A DNA stretch of 64,000 bases from Rhizobacter sp. Root1238 (GCF_001425825.1 NZ_LMDM01000016.1:1-64000); one strand, 5' to 3'. Shown: positions 52,188 through 62,991, counted from the first letter of the stretch. Program-made: numbers and translations. The notes: generated by a model not told the origin, from the sequence alone.

Positions 52188-53555
52188 TCAGGGCTGTGCG
52201 GCAAGCGCTGCGGCGCGCCGTTCACGGCCGCTGACCAGGAAGAGCACGGTGGCCGCGGCCATCAGCCCGGCGAAGATCAGCGACAGCAACAGGTTGTACC
52301 AGACCATCGCCACCAGGCACAGCAGCGCGAGCGCGAGCGCGATGGCCGGGAACAGCGGGTAGCCGATGGCGGGGAACGGCCGCGCGAGGCCGGGCTCCTT
52401 CTTGCGCAGCGCGAACAGGCTGAGCATCGACATGATGTACATCACGATCGCGCCGAACACCGACATCGTGACGATGTTGGCGGTGAGGGTCTGGCCGCCG
52501 AACGAGAACAGCTCGTCGCTGAAGATCGCCGCGATGCCGATCGCGCCGCCGGCCAGCACCGCGCGGTGCGGCGTGCCGAAGCGCGGGTGGATGGCGGCGA
52601 GCCAGGCGGGCAGGAAGCCGGCGCGGGCCAGCGCGAACATCTGACGCGAGTAGCCGAGGATGATGCCGTGGAACGAGGCGACGAGCCCGAACAGCCCGAT
52701 CCACACCAGCATGTGCAGCCAGCCGCTGTTCTCGCCGACGACGGACTTCATGGCCTGGGGCAGCGGGTCGTTGATGTTGGAGAGCTTGCGCCAGTCGCCG
52801 ACGCCGCCGGCGAAGACCATCACGCCGATCGCCAGCAGCACCAGCGTGACGATGCCGGCGATGTAGGCGACCGGGATGGTGCGTTTCGGGTCTTTCGCTT
52901 CCTCGGCGGCCATCGCGACGCCTTCGATCGCGAGGAAGAACCAGATCGCAAACGGAATGGCGGCGAACATGCCCGACAGCGCGAGCGGGCTGAAGCTGTC
53001 CTGCCCGGCCCAGCCGTGGGCGACGAAGTTGGCCACCGAGAAGCCCGGTGCGACGACGCCCATGAAGACGAGCAGCTCGAAGATCGCGAGCACGGTGACG
53101 ATCAGCTCGAAGGTGGCGGCCGTGCGCACGCCGACGATGTTGAGCGCCATGAACACGACGTAGGCCCCGCAGGCCATCAGCTTCGGGCTGGCGGCCGGGA
53201 ACTGCACCTGCAGGTAGGCGCCGATGGCCATGGCGATGGCGGGCGGCGCGAACACGAACTCGATCAGCGTGGCGAAGCCGGCGATCAGGCCGCCGACCGG
53301 GCCGAAGGCGCGGCTCGCGTAGGCGAACGGGCCGCCGGCGTTCGGGATCGCGGTGGTGAGTTCGGTGAAGCTGAAGATGAAGGTGGTGTACATCGCCGCG
53401 ACGACGGTGGCGGTGACCAGGAACCCGAGGGTGCCGGCGCTGGCCCAGCCGTAGCTCCAGCCGAAATACTCGCCGGAGATGACCAGCCCGACGGCCAGTC
53501 CCCACAGGTGCCAGGCGTTCAGCGTGGCTTTGAGATGACCCGTTTGCGTTTGCAT
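52188..53555 (-). CDS. eat: Ethanolamine permease (APC family)
   Basis: 455 residues, about 12 hydrophobic helices, APC superfamily. The N-terminal WGLAVGLVISGEYFGWSYGW and AIPNAGGPFAYASRAFGPVG segments match ethanolamine permeases (TIGR00908 type). It imports ethanolamine, supplying EutBC. The gene begins 75 bases after the first large palindromic element, whose structure could influence its leader. The ATG at 53555 follows ggagcg. Confidence 0.92.
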   Translation of the reverse strand: MQTQTGHLKATLNAWHLWGLAVGLVISGEYFGWSYGWASAGTLGFLVTATVVAAMYTTFIFSFTELTTAIPNAGGPFAYASRAFGPVGGLIAGFATLIEFVFAPPAIAMAIGAYLQVQFPAASPKLMACGAYVVFMALNIVGVRTAATFELIVTVLAIFELLVFMGVVAPGFSVANFVAHGWAGQDSFSPLALSGMFAAIPFAIWFFLAIEGVAMAAEEAKDPKRTIPVAYIAGIVTLVLLAIGVMVFAGGVGDWRKLSNINDPLPQAMKSVVGENSGWLHMLVWIGLFGLVASFHGIILGYSRQMFALARAGFLPAWLAAIHPRFGTPHRAVLAGGAIGIAAIFSDELFSFGGQTLTANIVTMSVFGAIVMYIMSMLSLFALRKKEPGLARPFPAIGYPLFPAIALALALLCLVAMVWYNLLLSLIFAGLMAAATVLFLVSGRERRAAALAAQP

Positions 53556-53629
53556 GGACGCTCCGATCGCTCTGTCAGGTTGGAGGGGACTGCTTCGTGT
53601 TTCTTGCAAGATCTGTTCCGCGCGGCGCG

Positions 53630-53881
53630 GCGCGGGGCGGCGGGTGGCGGGAGGCTGTGGGGGCTCAGCTGGAGCGGTCGGCCCTGGCGGGCCGACTGCA
53701 CGAAGAAGCTCGGCTTCGGGGGTGCATCGCCAAACTCCCTCCACTCACTTCGTTCGTTGTGGTCAAACAGTGGCGATGAGCATGTCTACGAAGCGCGCTG
53801 GCGCGCGCCACCCCCGAAACCGATCTTCTCCGTCGCCCCAGAAGTCGCCCCCACAGCCTCCCGCCACCCGCCGCCCCGCGC
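53630..53881 (-). repeat. Large palindromic element A
   Basis: Terminal perfect 35-base inverted repeat: 53630-53664 pairs with 53847-53881. Inside are a hairpin gtcggccc-tggc-gggccgac (53677-53696), a second partly complementary pair (agaagctcggcttcgggggtg against its relative at 53808-53828) and, on the minus strand, the conserved core tttgaccacaacgaacgaag (53746-53766 region). The rest of the region upstream of eat (53556-53629) holds no gene. Confidence 0.85.
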
Positions 53882-53898
53882 AGGACCAGCACCTTGTG

Positions 53899-53978
53899 TT
53901 TGGGGGAAAAGACTGAAGTGACCGACGAACGCGCAGACGCTCTCGTGCTCAACGGTCACTTCAGTCTTTTCCCCCAAA
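53899..53978. repeat. Perfect 26-bp-stem hairpin between elements A and B
   Basis: Left arm 53899-53924 (tttgggggaaaagactgaag then tgaccg) is exactly complementary to right arm 53953-53978. The 28-base loop is 53925-53952. It lies 17 bases after element A and 16 bases before element B. It could be a bidirectional terminator (A/T- and G/C-runs at both ends), or the centre of a larger composite palindrome. Confidence 0.9.
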
Positions 53979-53994
53979 AACAGCGTGGCGGTGC

Positions 53995-54251
53995 TGGCGA
54001 AGGCGCGGGTAGGGAGGCTGGGGAGCGCCAATCAGGGTGGGGCGCCGGAGCTGGCTGGTTTCGTGGCCCGCGTGCGCAGCACGCTTCGTGAACTGACTGT
54101 CGCCGACTGTTTGACCACAACGAACGAAGTGAGTGGAGGGAGTTTCGGCGACGGGCCGCGAAACCAGTCAGCGCAGGGCAGTCATCGCCCCGCCAGGGGC
54201 GGTGACCGCACCGACCGGCGAGCCCCAGCCTCCCTACCCGCGCCTTCGCCA
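53995..54251 (+). repeat. Large palindromic element B
   Basis: Terminal perfect 29-base inverted repeat: 53995-54023 pairs with 54223-54251 (begins tggcgaaggcgcgggtaggg). Inside, gctggctggtttcg/gcgaaaccagtcagc is a second pair. An 11-base stem (54181-54191 with 54196-54206, one wobble) closes a gcca loop. The plus-strand core tttgaccacaacgaacgaag (54110-54129) matches element A. It abuts the deoR stop codon (54252). Confidence 0.85.
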
Positions 54252-55019
54252 TCAAGCGATCAGAATTTCACATCCCCCCTCCCGAAGCGCCTCAAGAGCC
54301 GGCATCCGGCGCGCCCGCCCGTCGGTGACGATCTGGTCGATGTCGTTCACCGCGCACCATCCGACCCGGCTCGTCTGCCCGAGCTTGCCGTGGTCGGCCA
54401 GCATCACCCGCCGCTGCGAACAGGCCACCATCGCCCGTGCCACCTCCGCCTCGCGGTGCTCGTAGCTCGTCGCGCCGTGCACCGCATGCAGCGATACCGG
54501 CGACAACAGCGCCACGTCGGCATGGTGGCGATGGATCTCGGCCACGGTCTGCTCGCCGTAGGTGGCGCCGATGTCGGCCACCGGGCGCCCGCCCAGCAGG
54601 ATCACCTCGTGGCGCCGCGCGTCGGTCGCCACCAGCTTCATCGCCACATCGAACGAGTTGGTGATCACCGTCAGGCCGCTCAACGACGCCAGCTCCTGCG
54701 CCAGCGCCGACACCGTGCTGCCGGCATCGAGGAACAAGGTCTGGCCCGGCCGCAGCAGCCGGGCCGCAGCACGCGCGATCGACCGCTTCTCCGCCAGCCG
54801 CACCTTGATGCGCTCTCCGATCGGCGCTTCCGGCTCCGGAGCGGTCGCGACCACGCCCCCGTGCACGCGCCGCAACTCACCCGTGGCCTCCAGCGCCATC
54901 ACGTCGCGGCGCACCGTCTCGCGCGAGACGCCGAGGTCGCTCGCGATGCGCTCGGTGCTCAAGCGCTGGAAGTTCGCGAGCAGGTCGCGCAGTCGCTGGT
55001 ATCGGTCTTCCTGCAACAT
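54252..55019 (-). CDS. DeoR/GlpR-family transcriptional regulator
   Basis: 255 residues. N-terminal DeoR HTH: RYQRLRDLLANFQRLSTERIASDLGVSRETVRRDV (given as a region), then a NagB-like sugar-phosphate domain (DAGSTVSALAQEL). It follows the aminoethylphosphonate-type permease gene by 4 bases and ends the operon. It probably represses this operon in response to a phosphorylated metabolite; the effector is not known. Confidence 0.92.
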   Translation of the reverse strand: MLQEDRYQRLRDLLANFQRLSTERIASDLGVSRETVRRDVMALEATGELRRVHGGVVATAPEPEAPIGERIKVRLAEKRSIARAAARLLRPGQTLFLDAGSTVSALAQELASLSGLTVITNSFDVAMKLVATDARRHEVILLGGRPVADIGATYGEQTVAEIHRHHADVALLSPVSLHAVHGATSYEHREAEVARAMVACSQRRVMLADHGKLGQTSRVGWCAVNDIDQIVTDGRARRMPALEALREGGCEILIA

Positions 55020-55023
55020 CGGT

Positions 55024-56648
55024 TCAAGGACTCCTCGATCGCGTCACGACCTGCAGCAGCCAAGCCGACACACCGACGATCGACATGATGCAGGTCGAGA
55101 AAGCCGCCGCCTGCGATGTGAACCCGGCCTCGTCGAGCCGCATCACGCTCACCGCGCCCAGCATCGTCGACGGCGTGATCAGGAAGATCACCGCCGACAA
55201 CGTGACCATCGAGCGCATGAACAGGAACAGCGCCACCGTCCACAACGTCGGCCGCAGCGCCGGCACGTAGACGTCGCGCCAATGCCGCCACACACCGCCG
55301 CCGAGCGCGCTGCAGGCCTCCTCCAACGCGCCGGGGACCGCGCGCACGCCGCTGGACATCGTCACGTAGGCCTGCGTGTGATAGTGGTAGAAGTTGCACA
55401 GCGCCAGCAGGAGCACCGAGCCGTACAACGCCGCAAACGGCCATTGCGGGCGGTTGAACGCAAACACATACGACAGGCCCAGCACCAGGCCGGGCACTGC
55501 CACCGGCAAGGCAGACAGCAGCGCCACCGCGCGCGCAGGCGCAGGCGGCAATCGCCGCGCCGCCAACGCGAGACCGAGCAGCAGCAGCGTGCCCAGCACC
55601 GCGGTGAGCACCGACACCGCCAGCGACGTCCACAGCGGTGCATAGCCGCCCGCCAGCGTGATGTCGTAGTGCTTCAGCGTGAACTCCAGCTTGTAGGGCC
55701 ACAGCCGCATCAGGCTGCCGATCACCACCGTGCCGACCACGCAGGCCAGCGCGCCGGCGATCAGCAGGTTGCCGACGAAGAACGGCACGTCGCGCCGGGC
55801 CCATGGCAACGGCCTCGGCGGTCGTGCCGATTCGGCGCCGAGCCCCGCCTGCCGGCGCGCCGCGACATGCTCGATCCACACCGACAGCCCCGCCGGCAAC
55901 AGCAGCAGCAGGCCGACCACCGCGCCGAGCCCGAACTTCATCTGCCCGCTCACCTGGTTGTAGATCTCGGTCGCGAGCACCGGATAGTCGCCACCGATCA
56001 CCACCGCATTGCCGAAATCGGTGATCGTCACCGTGAAGACGACGAAGGCCGCGCTCAGCAGTGCGTAGCGCATGCCCGGCAACGTGATGTCGACGAAGCG
56101 CCGCCACGGCGTCGCGCCCAGCAGCTCGGCCGCCTCGTAGTGGCGCGCATCGCCGTGCCGGAGCGCGGCGCGCAGGATCATCGCGGCCTGCGGCAGCGCG
56201 TACATCACGTCGGCGATCAACAACCCGCTGAACCCGTACACCTCGGGGCGCACGCCCAGCAGCTTGCCGACCAGCCCGTTGCGCCCGAGCAGGAAGATCA
56301 GCCCGAGGCCGAGCACCAGCGACGGCGCCAGCACCGGCAGCGCCAGGCTCGCCCCGACGAAACGCTTGCCCGGCATCGCGGTGCGCTCGAGCCCGAACGC
56401 GACCACGAAGGCGAGCAGCACGGTGATCACCGTCGCCGAGACGCCCAGCACCAGGCTGTGCGCCAGCGCGCGCCACACGCCGGGCGTGTTCCACAGCGCC
56501 ACCCAGTTCGACACACCGACGCCGCCGCCCTCGTCGAGCAGGCTGCGCCACGCGATCGTCAGCATCGGCACGCCGAAGAACAGGATCAGCGCCGCCAGCG
56601 GGATCCACAGGCAGGCGCGCAGCAACCAGCGGTCGAGCGGCGCGTCGA

Positions 56649-56652
<4 letters not shown>
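55024..56652 (-). CDS. ABC permease, 2-aminoethylphosphonate type (double-domain)
   Basis: 542 residues, two fused BPD-type transmembrane domains, with EAA loops ([21 protein letters not shown] and [21 protein letters not shown]). Such fused permeases occur in iron(III), thiamine and 2-aminoethylphosphonate transporters. The GTG start overlaps the stop of the ATPase gene (GTGA). It forms the channel of the transporter encoded by the upstream genes. Confidence 0.88.
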
Positions 56653-57661
<1,009 letters not shown>

Positions 57662-57665
<4 letters not shown>

Positions 57666-58672
57666 CGCCCGATCGCCTTCTGCCAGGCCGCGAGCGTGGC
57701 GTCGCGGTCCTTGGCCGACTGCGCGAAGTTCATCGGGTAGAGCACCTTCGACAGGTCGGCCGGCAGCCCGGCGATCTGCGCGGCCTTCGACGGCGGCGTG
57801 CCGGGAATCGTGACGATCTCCTTGTACTTCGTGTAGAGCGCCGCGGCCTGCGGCGACAGCGTCCAGTCGAGGAAGCGCCTCGCATCGGCCTTGTTCTTCG
57901 AACTCTTCATCAGCGCCGAGGCTTCCAGTTCGTAGCCGGCACCGTCGCTCGGAATCACCATCTTCACCGGAAAGCCCTCCTCCACCGACTGGATCGCCGC
58001 GAACGCGAGCGACGCGCCGATCGCGTACTCGCCGGCACGGGCGGCCTTGCACGGGCGGGAGCCCGACTTGATGTACTGCGCGACGTTGCCGTCCAGCGCC
58101 TTCAGGAAAGCCCAGCCCTTGTCGCTGCCCTGCGACTGCAGCAGCGCAGCCACCTGCAGGTAGCCGGTGCCGGAGGACACCGGGTTGGGCATCACCACCT
58201 CGCCCTTGTAGACCGGGTTCGCGAGGTCCTTCCACGAGGTCGGCATCGGCAGGTTCTTGGCTTTCAGCACGTCGGTGTTCACGCAGAACGCGGCCATGTA
58301 GCCGGTGGCGGCAAACCAGCTGCCGTCGGTGGCCCGGTAGGCGGCCGGCAGCTTCTCGACGCCTTTCCCGGCATGGGGCTCGACCATCGCGCCGATGCGC
58401 GGGTCGAGCATGTTCGTCACCGCCCAGCCCCAGATCACGTCGTGCTGCGGATTGCTCGCCTCGGCCAGGATGCGGGCACCCAGGTCGCCGGTGGACAGGC
58501 GCAGCACCTTCACGTCGACGTCGGGCAGGCTCTGCTTCGCCGCCGCCACGTACTCGGCGATCTCGTTCTCCTCCAGCGCGGTGTACGCGGTGATCGTGCC
58601 GGCCCGGGCCAGCCCGGGAACGGCGAGCGCGGTGAACAGCAGGGCGGCAAGCAGGGGGCGGTGGGCGGTCAT
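57662..58672 (-). CDS. Periplasmic 2-aminoethylphosphonate-type binding protein
   Basis: 336 residues with a signal peptide (cleavage after LARA, ~residue 24). It is an iron-type solute-binding fold; [42 protein letters not shown] and [17 protein letters not shown] match my memory of PhnS2 (TIGR03261) proteins. It delivers 2-aminoethylphosphonate or an analogue to the permease. It heads the operon. No phosphonate-degrading enzyme is encoded nearby, so the substrate call is moderate. Confidence 0.82.
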
Positions 58673-58837
58673 GGACTTCTCCGGTGGATGCTTCAAACGA
58701 GGGCGGGACGACAGGGCGGGACACCAGCACAGGGCACGCTTCATGCATTCGCACTGTGCGTTTCCGGGCGTTTGTGGGAATCTGTGTGTTCTCACAAGAC
58801 GCTTCCGCACGATGCATGCCAACCCACGAGGTCCTCG

Positions 58838-59641
58838 ATGAGCGATGAAGCGCTGTCCTCCGCCCCCTTCGCCCTGCTGCCGGACGACGATGTCCGGCTG
58901 GCCGAACAGCTGGCCGATGAAGCCGGCAGGCTGGCGCTGCGCTGGTTCCGCGGCCGCGTCGAGGTGCTGACGAAGGCCGACGACAGCCCGGTGACGGTCG
59001 CCGATCGCGAGGTCGAACGCATGCTGCGCGAGCGCATCGCCGCAGCGCGACCCGGCGACGGCCTGCTCGGCGAAGAACACGGCCGCGAGCGGCTCGATGC
59101 GGAACGGGTCTGGGTGATCGACCCGATCGACGGCACGAAGGCCTTCATCACCGGCTCGCCGCTCTGGGGCAACCTGCTGGCGCTGCTGTGGCACGGCCGG
59201 CCGGTGGTCGGCGTCGTGAACCTGCCGGCGCTCGGCGAATGCTGGGTGGGACGCGCCGGGCAGCCGAGCCGCTGGAACGGCACGCCGTGCCGCAGCAGCG
59301 GCTGCACGCGGCTGGCCGACGCCCGGGTCTACACCACCTCGCCCGACGCCTTCGATGCCGACGGCTGGCGCGCCTTCGACGCACTGAGCCGGCGTGCCGC
59401 GCTGCGGCGCTTCGGCGGCGATTGCCACAGCTACGGCTCACTGGCTTCCGGCCACGTCGACCTGGTGGTCGAGAGCGGGCTGCAGCCCTACGACTTCCTG
59501 GCACTGGTGCCGGTGATCGAGGGCGCCGGCGGCGTCATCACCGATTGGCAAGGCCGCGCGCTGCACATGGGTTCTGACGGCCGGGTGGTCGCGGCGGCGA
59601 CGCTGGAACTGCAGGCCCAGGCACTGGCCGCGCTGGCTTGA
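58838..59641 (+). CDS. Inositol-monophosphatase-family phosphatase (HisN/CysQ-like)
   Basis: 267 residues. The metal-binding motifs are intact: [22 protein letters not shown] and [18 protein letters not shown]. The TKAF variant is common in histidinol-phosphate phosphatase HisN-like members. It dephosphorylates a small molecule such as inositol-1-phosphate, histidinol phosphate or PAP. It is divergent from the phosphonate operon; the ATG at 58838 is preceded by cgaggt. Confidence 0.9.
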   Translation: MSDEALSSAPFALLPDDDVRLAEQLADEAGRLALRWFRGRVEVLTKADDSPVTVADREVERMLRERIAAARPGDGLLGEEHGRERLDAERVWVIDPIDGTKAFITGSPLWGNLLALLWHGRPVVGVVNLPALGECWVGRAGQPSRWNGTPCRSSGCTRLADARVYTTSPDAFDADGWRAFDALSRRAALRRFGGDCHSYGSLASGHVDLVVESGLQPYDFLALVPVIEGAGGVITDWQGRALHMGSDGRVVAAATLELQAQALAALA

Positions 59642-59774
59642 CGCGGTGGCTTGAAATCGTCACCGAACGCGCCACGTGCAAGGAGTCACGGTCGGCCGCT
59701 TGCGCTCGGCGGCAACCGTTCTAAGATGGGCCCCATCCGACCGCATCCCCTGGCTTCAGACCACGGAGAACACC

Positions 59775-60314
59775 ATGACGAGACAACGTTCGGCCCTGGA
59801 CCTCCTGTCGCAGTACGCGGCTTACCACCGCGACCGCCGCAACATCACCACCCACTTCTTCGGCATCCCGCTGATCGTGTTCGGCGTCAGCGTGCTGCTC
59901 GCCAAGCCGGCCTTCGTGCTCGGCAGCCTCGCCCTCACCCCCGCCTGGATCGCCTGGGGCCTTGCCACCGTCTGGTATCTGACGCGCGGCAACCTCACGC
60001 TGGGGCTCGCGGTCAGCCTCGTCAACGGGGTGCTCACCGTGCTGGCGCAGCAGGTCTCGGGCGGCAGCCTCGCCAGCTGGCTGGGCTGGGGCCTCGGCAG
60101 CTTCATCGCCGGCTGGGTCATCCAGTTCATCGGTCACTACTACGAAGGGCGCAAACCGGCCTTCGTCGACGATCTCGTCGGCCTGCTCGTCGGTCCGATG
60201 TTCGTCACGGCCGAAATCATGTTCGCGCTGGGCTGGGACCGGCCGCTGCTGGCCGAGATCGAACGCCGGGTCGGCCCGACCGTGCTGCGCGATCTGGCCC
60301 ACCCCGCTGCCTGA
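59775..60314 (+). CDS. Mpo1-like (DUF962) membrane protein
   Basis: 179 residues with four hydrophobic segments and the DUF962 motifs YAAYHRDRRNITTHFFGIPL and QFIGHYYEGRKPAF. The conserved histidines form the Fe(II) site of yeast Mpo1, which oxidises 2-hydroxy fatty acids. It may act on 2-hydroxy-fatty-acyl lipids. The start at 59775 has ggag 8 bases upstream. Confidence 0.9.
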   Translation: MTRQRSALDLLSQYAAYHRDRRNITTHFFGIPLIVFGVSVLLAKPAFVLGSLALTPAWIAWGLATVWYLTRGNLTLGLAVSLVNGVLTVLAQQVSGGSLASWLGWGLGSFIAGWVIQFIGHYYEGRKPAFVDDLVGLLVGPMFVTAEIMFALGWDRPLLAEIERRVGPTVLRDLAHPAA

Positions 60315-60317
60315 TTC

Positions 60318-61310
60318 GTGACCCTCCGCCAGGTTCGGCGCGCCGCGCTGGCGCTGGCGGCACTGCTGCTCCTGGCCATCGCCTTGCTGGTGGTCCAGGC
60401 CCGGCGCCATCCCCCCCTTGATGAGTTCCGCTCGCTGACACTGCCGCCGGCCCCCGCCGGCTCGGCCGTCACGGTGCGCTTCGCCGGCGTCGCGACGCTG
60501 CTCTTCGACGACGGCGAAACCGCCTGGATGACGGATGGCTTCTTCTCGCGGCCCGGCATGCGACAGACCTTCTTCGGGCGCATCGGGCCCGATGCCGTGG
60601 CGATCGACGGCGCATTGAAGCGCCTGGGTGTCACCAAGCTTGCGGCCGTAGTGCCGGTGCATTCCCACTACGACCACGCGATGGATTCGCCCACCGTCGC
60701 ACTGCGCACCGGCGCGGTGCTGATCGGCTCGAACTCGACGATGCAGATCGGCTTCGGCGCCGGGCTGCCGGCGACGCAGCTGCGTGAGGTGCAGCCGGGC
60801 GACACCGTCACGCTCGGCAAGTTCACGCTGAGCTTCATCGCATCGCGCCACAGCCCGACGCCGTGGAGCGACGGGGTCTCGATCGAGAACATCATGGCGC
60901 CGGTGGTGCCGCCGACGCGGGCACCGGCCTGGCGCGAGGGCCAGGTGTGGTCCATCGTCGTCGCGCATGCGTCCGGCGGTCGCTGGCTGATCGAGGGCAG
61001 TGCCGGTTTCATCCCCGGCGCGCTGGCCGGGCGGCGCGTCGACACCGTGTTCCTCGGCGTCGGCACGCTAGGCCGCAAGGACGACGCCTACCGCAGCGCC
61101 TACTGGCACGAGACGGTGCAGCTCACCGGTGCGAAGCGCGTCGTGCCGATCCACTGGGACGACTTCTGGCTGCCGCTCGATCAGCCGCTGCAGGCGATGC
61201 CGCTGCTGTTCGACGACTTCGGCACGACGATGGCTGATCTCTCGCAACGGGCGAAGCAGGACGGCATCGAGCTGCGCCTGCCGCCGCTCTTCACGCCCTT
61301 CGTTCCCTAG
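60318..61310 (+). CDS. MBL-fold metallo-hydrolase
   Basis: 330 residues starting at GTG, 3 bases after the Mpo1-like stop, so likely co-transcribed. One N-terminal hydrophobic anchor is followed by an MBL fold with zinc motif VHSHYDHAMD and later FIASRHSPTP and VVPIHWDDFW. Related to UlaG-like or NAPE-PLD-type enzymes; substrate unknown. It faces the periplasm if the N-terminal helix is a signal anchor. Confidence 0.87.
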   Translation: MTLRQVRRAALALAALLLLAIALLVVQARRHPPLDEFRSLTLPPAPAGSAVTVRFAGVATLLFDDGETAWMTDGFFSRPGMRQTFFGRIGPDAVAIDGALKRLGVTKLAAVVPVHSHYDHAMDSPTVALRTGAVLIGSNSTMQIGFGAGLPATQLREVQPGDTVTLGKFTLSFIASRHSPTPWSDGVSIENIMAPVVPPTRAPAWREGQVWSIVVAHASGGRWLIEGSAGFIPGALAGRRVDTVFLGVGTLGRKDDAYRSAYWHETVQLTGAKRVVPIHWDDFWLPLDQPLQAMPLLFDDFGTTMADLSQRAKQDGIELRLPPLFTPFVP

Positions 61311-61440
61311 CCTCTGCCCCCTGGCACACCGGGCCATCGGATGCGTGCATGGCGCCATCGCGCGTCGGCATGGCCGGCTGCAATTTCCCTGCACAAAGCG
61401 AACCTAGTCTCTGCGGCCTCACAAGCTCCCGGAGCACAGG

Positions 61441-61578
61441 ATGACGATCGATTCGAACCCGATGGACGTGCCGGTCACCCACACCAGCCCACGGCTGCCG
61501 ATGCTGCGCTGGAGCTGGACCGGCTTGGTGCTCGGCGTGACCTACCTGTACGTGTGCGTCGGCTGCATCACGCGATGA
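61441..61578 (+). CDS. Small membrane protein, 45 residues
   Basis: A short frame, MTIDSNPMDVPVTHT... ending CVGCITR, with one hydrophobic segment (WTGLVLGVTYLYVCVGC). It has a ggagcacagg ribosome site and its stop overlaps the ATG of the ORF6N gene (ATGA). Its small size makes the call tentative. Confidence 0.5.
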   Translation: MTIDSNPMDVPVTHTSPRLPMLRWSWTGLVLGVTYLYVCVGCITR

Positions 61579-62186
61579 GCGAGCTTGAACCGATCATTGG
61601 CAGCCGCATCCAGCTGTTGCGCGACCAGCGCGTGATGCTGGATGCCGATTTGGCGGCGCTCTATGGCGTGCCGACCAAGGCGCTGGTGCAAGCGGTCAAG
61701 CGCAATCAGGTGCGCTTCCCCGGCGACTTCATGTTTCAGCTCTCCGCCGAGGAGTTCTCGGCTTTGAGGTCACAGTTTGTGACCTCAAACGCCACAGGTC
61801 GCGGCGGTCGACGTACGGCACCCTACGCCTTCACCGAGCAAGGTGTGGCCATGCTGTCTTCGGTGCTGGGCAGCGCCAACGCCATTGCCGTCAACGTCGA
61901 GATCATGCGCACCTTCGTCAAGGTGCGGCAACTCGCCACCACGCATGCCGACCTTGCACTGCGTCTGAGCGAACTCGAGGAAAAGACCGAAGCGCTATCG
62001 CTGAGCCACGACACCTTCGGTCGCAATACGCGCAACCAGCTGAGGCAGGTTTTCGACGCTCTGCGCGAACTCATGACACCACCCGCACCGCCCAGGCAGC
62101 CCATCGGCTTCGTCACGCCCGAAAGCAGCGACAAGAAAGCATCGGGAGAAGCAACGTGCGATCAGGCCCTCAATCCGCCCAGGTGA
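61575..62186 (+). CDS. ORF6N-domain DNA-binding protein (phage antirepressor-like)
   Basis: 203 residues. The N-terminal ORF6N domain (residues ~5-100) has the family marks [27 protein letters not shown] and [19 protein letters not shown]. The C-terminal half is a coiled coil plus a basic/polar tail. ORF6N proteins come from phages and mobile islands, yet no other phage gene is here, so it is a solitary domesticated or recently gained gene. GC is lower than its neighbours. It overlaps the convergent uppP gene by 17 bases. Confidence 0.9.
   Translation: MSELEPIIGSRIQLLRDQRVMLDADLAALYGVPTKALVQAVKRNQVRFPGDFMFQLSAEEFSALRSQFVTSNATGRGGRRTAPYAFTEQGVAMLSSVLGSANAIAVNVEIMRTFVKVRQLATTHADLALRLSELEEKTEALSLSHDTFGRNTRNQLRQVFDALRELMTPPAPPRQPIGFVTPESSDKKASGEATCDQALNPPR
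61763..61789. repeat. Perfect 27-base palindrome inside the ORF6N gene
   Basis: tttgaggtcaca (61763-61774), spacer gtt, then tgtgacctcaaa (61778-61789), perfect 12-base arms. It codes for the conserved LRSQFVTSN segment of the domain. It may be a binding site for the protein itself or a coding coincidence of a conserved segment. Confidence 0.7.
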
Positions 62187-62991
62187 CCACGCCACTCCAC
62201 GCCGTCACCAGCACCACGATGCCGAACACGATGCGGTACCACGCGAACGGCACGAAGGTGTGCGTGGAGATGTAGCGCAGCAGCCAGCGCACGCAGAAGA
62301 AGGCCGAGATGAAGGCGGCGACCATGCCGACCACCCACATGCCGAGGTCGTCGACCGACAGCAGCGCGCGCTCCTTGTACAGCGAGTAGACCGACGCGAC
62401 CCCGAGCGTCGGGATCGCCAGGTAGAAGGTGAACTCGGTCGCCACCTGGCGCGACAGCCCGAACAGCATGCCGCCGATGATGGTGGCCCCCGAGCGGCTG
62501 GTGCCGGGGATCAGCGCGAAGGCCTGCGCGATGCCGACCTTCAGCGCGTCCAGCGGCGTCATCTCGTCGACCGAGTGCACCCGCACGCTGTGCTGGCGCC
62601 GCTCGGCCCACAAAATGATCAGCCCGCCGACGATGAAGGTCGTGGCCACCGTCGGCGCGTTGAACAGGTTCGCCTTCAGCATCTTGCCGAACAGCAGCCC
62701 CAGCACCGCCAGCGGCAGGAACGCGATGCCGACGTTCAGCAGCAGCCGGCGCGCCTTCGGGTCGTGCCCGAGCCCCCCCAGCACGCCGCCGATGCGGCCG
62801 CGGAATTCCCACACCACCGCCAGGATCGCCGCCGACTGGATCACGATCTCGAACAGCTTGCCCCGCGCGTCGTTGAAGTGCATCAACGACCCCGCCAGGA
62901 TCAGGTGCCCGGTGCTCGACACCGGCAGGAACTCCGTCAGCCCCTCGACGACGCCCATCACCGCCGCCTTCAACAACAGTACGAAGTCCAA
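62170..62991 (-). CDS. uppP: Undecaprenyl-diphosphatase UppP (BacA)
   Basis: 273 residues, about eight helices. Both active-site motifs are intact: [15 protein letters not shown] and PGTSRSGAT. It recycles undecaprenyl pyrophosphate to undecaprenyl phosphate for peptidoglycan and O-antigen synthesis and confers bacitracin resistance. The start is TTG at 62991 ([13 protein letters not shown]); an upstream in-frame ATG is not family-like. Confidence 0.94.
   Translation of the reverse strand: MDFVLLLKAAVMGVVEGLTEFLPVSSTGHLILAGSLMHFNDARGKLFEIVIQSAAILAVVWEFRGRIGGVLGGLGHDPKARRLLLNVGIAFLPLAVLGLLFGKMLKANLFNAPTVATTFIVGGLIILWAERRQHSVRVHSVDEMTPLDALKVGIAQAFALIPGTSRSGATIIGGMLFGLSRQVATEFTFYLAIPTLGVASVYSLYKERALLSVDDLGMWVVGMVAAFISAFFCVRWLLRYISTHTFVPFAWYRIVFGIVVLVTAWSGVVTWAD

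Noticed and set aside
53597-54091. Several short frames in the eat-deoR gap that could look like genes
   Set aside because: They overlap the palindromic elements, both strands give similar open frames because of the symmetry, and none has family resemblance or a ribosome site.
61575-62186. Prophage remnant
   Set aside because: Only one phage-type gene is present; no integrase, att repeats or structural genes are around it, so only a solitary ORF6N gene is reported.
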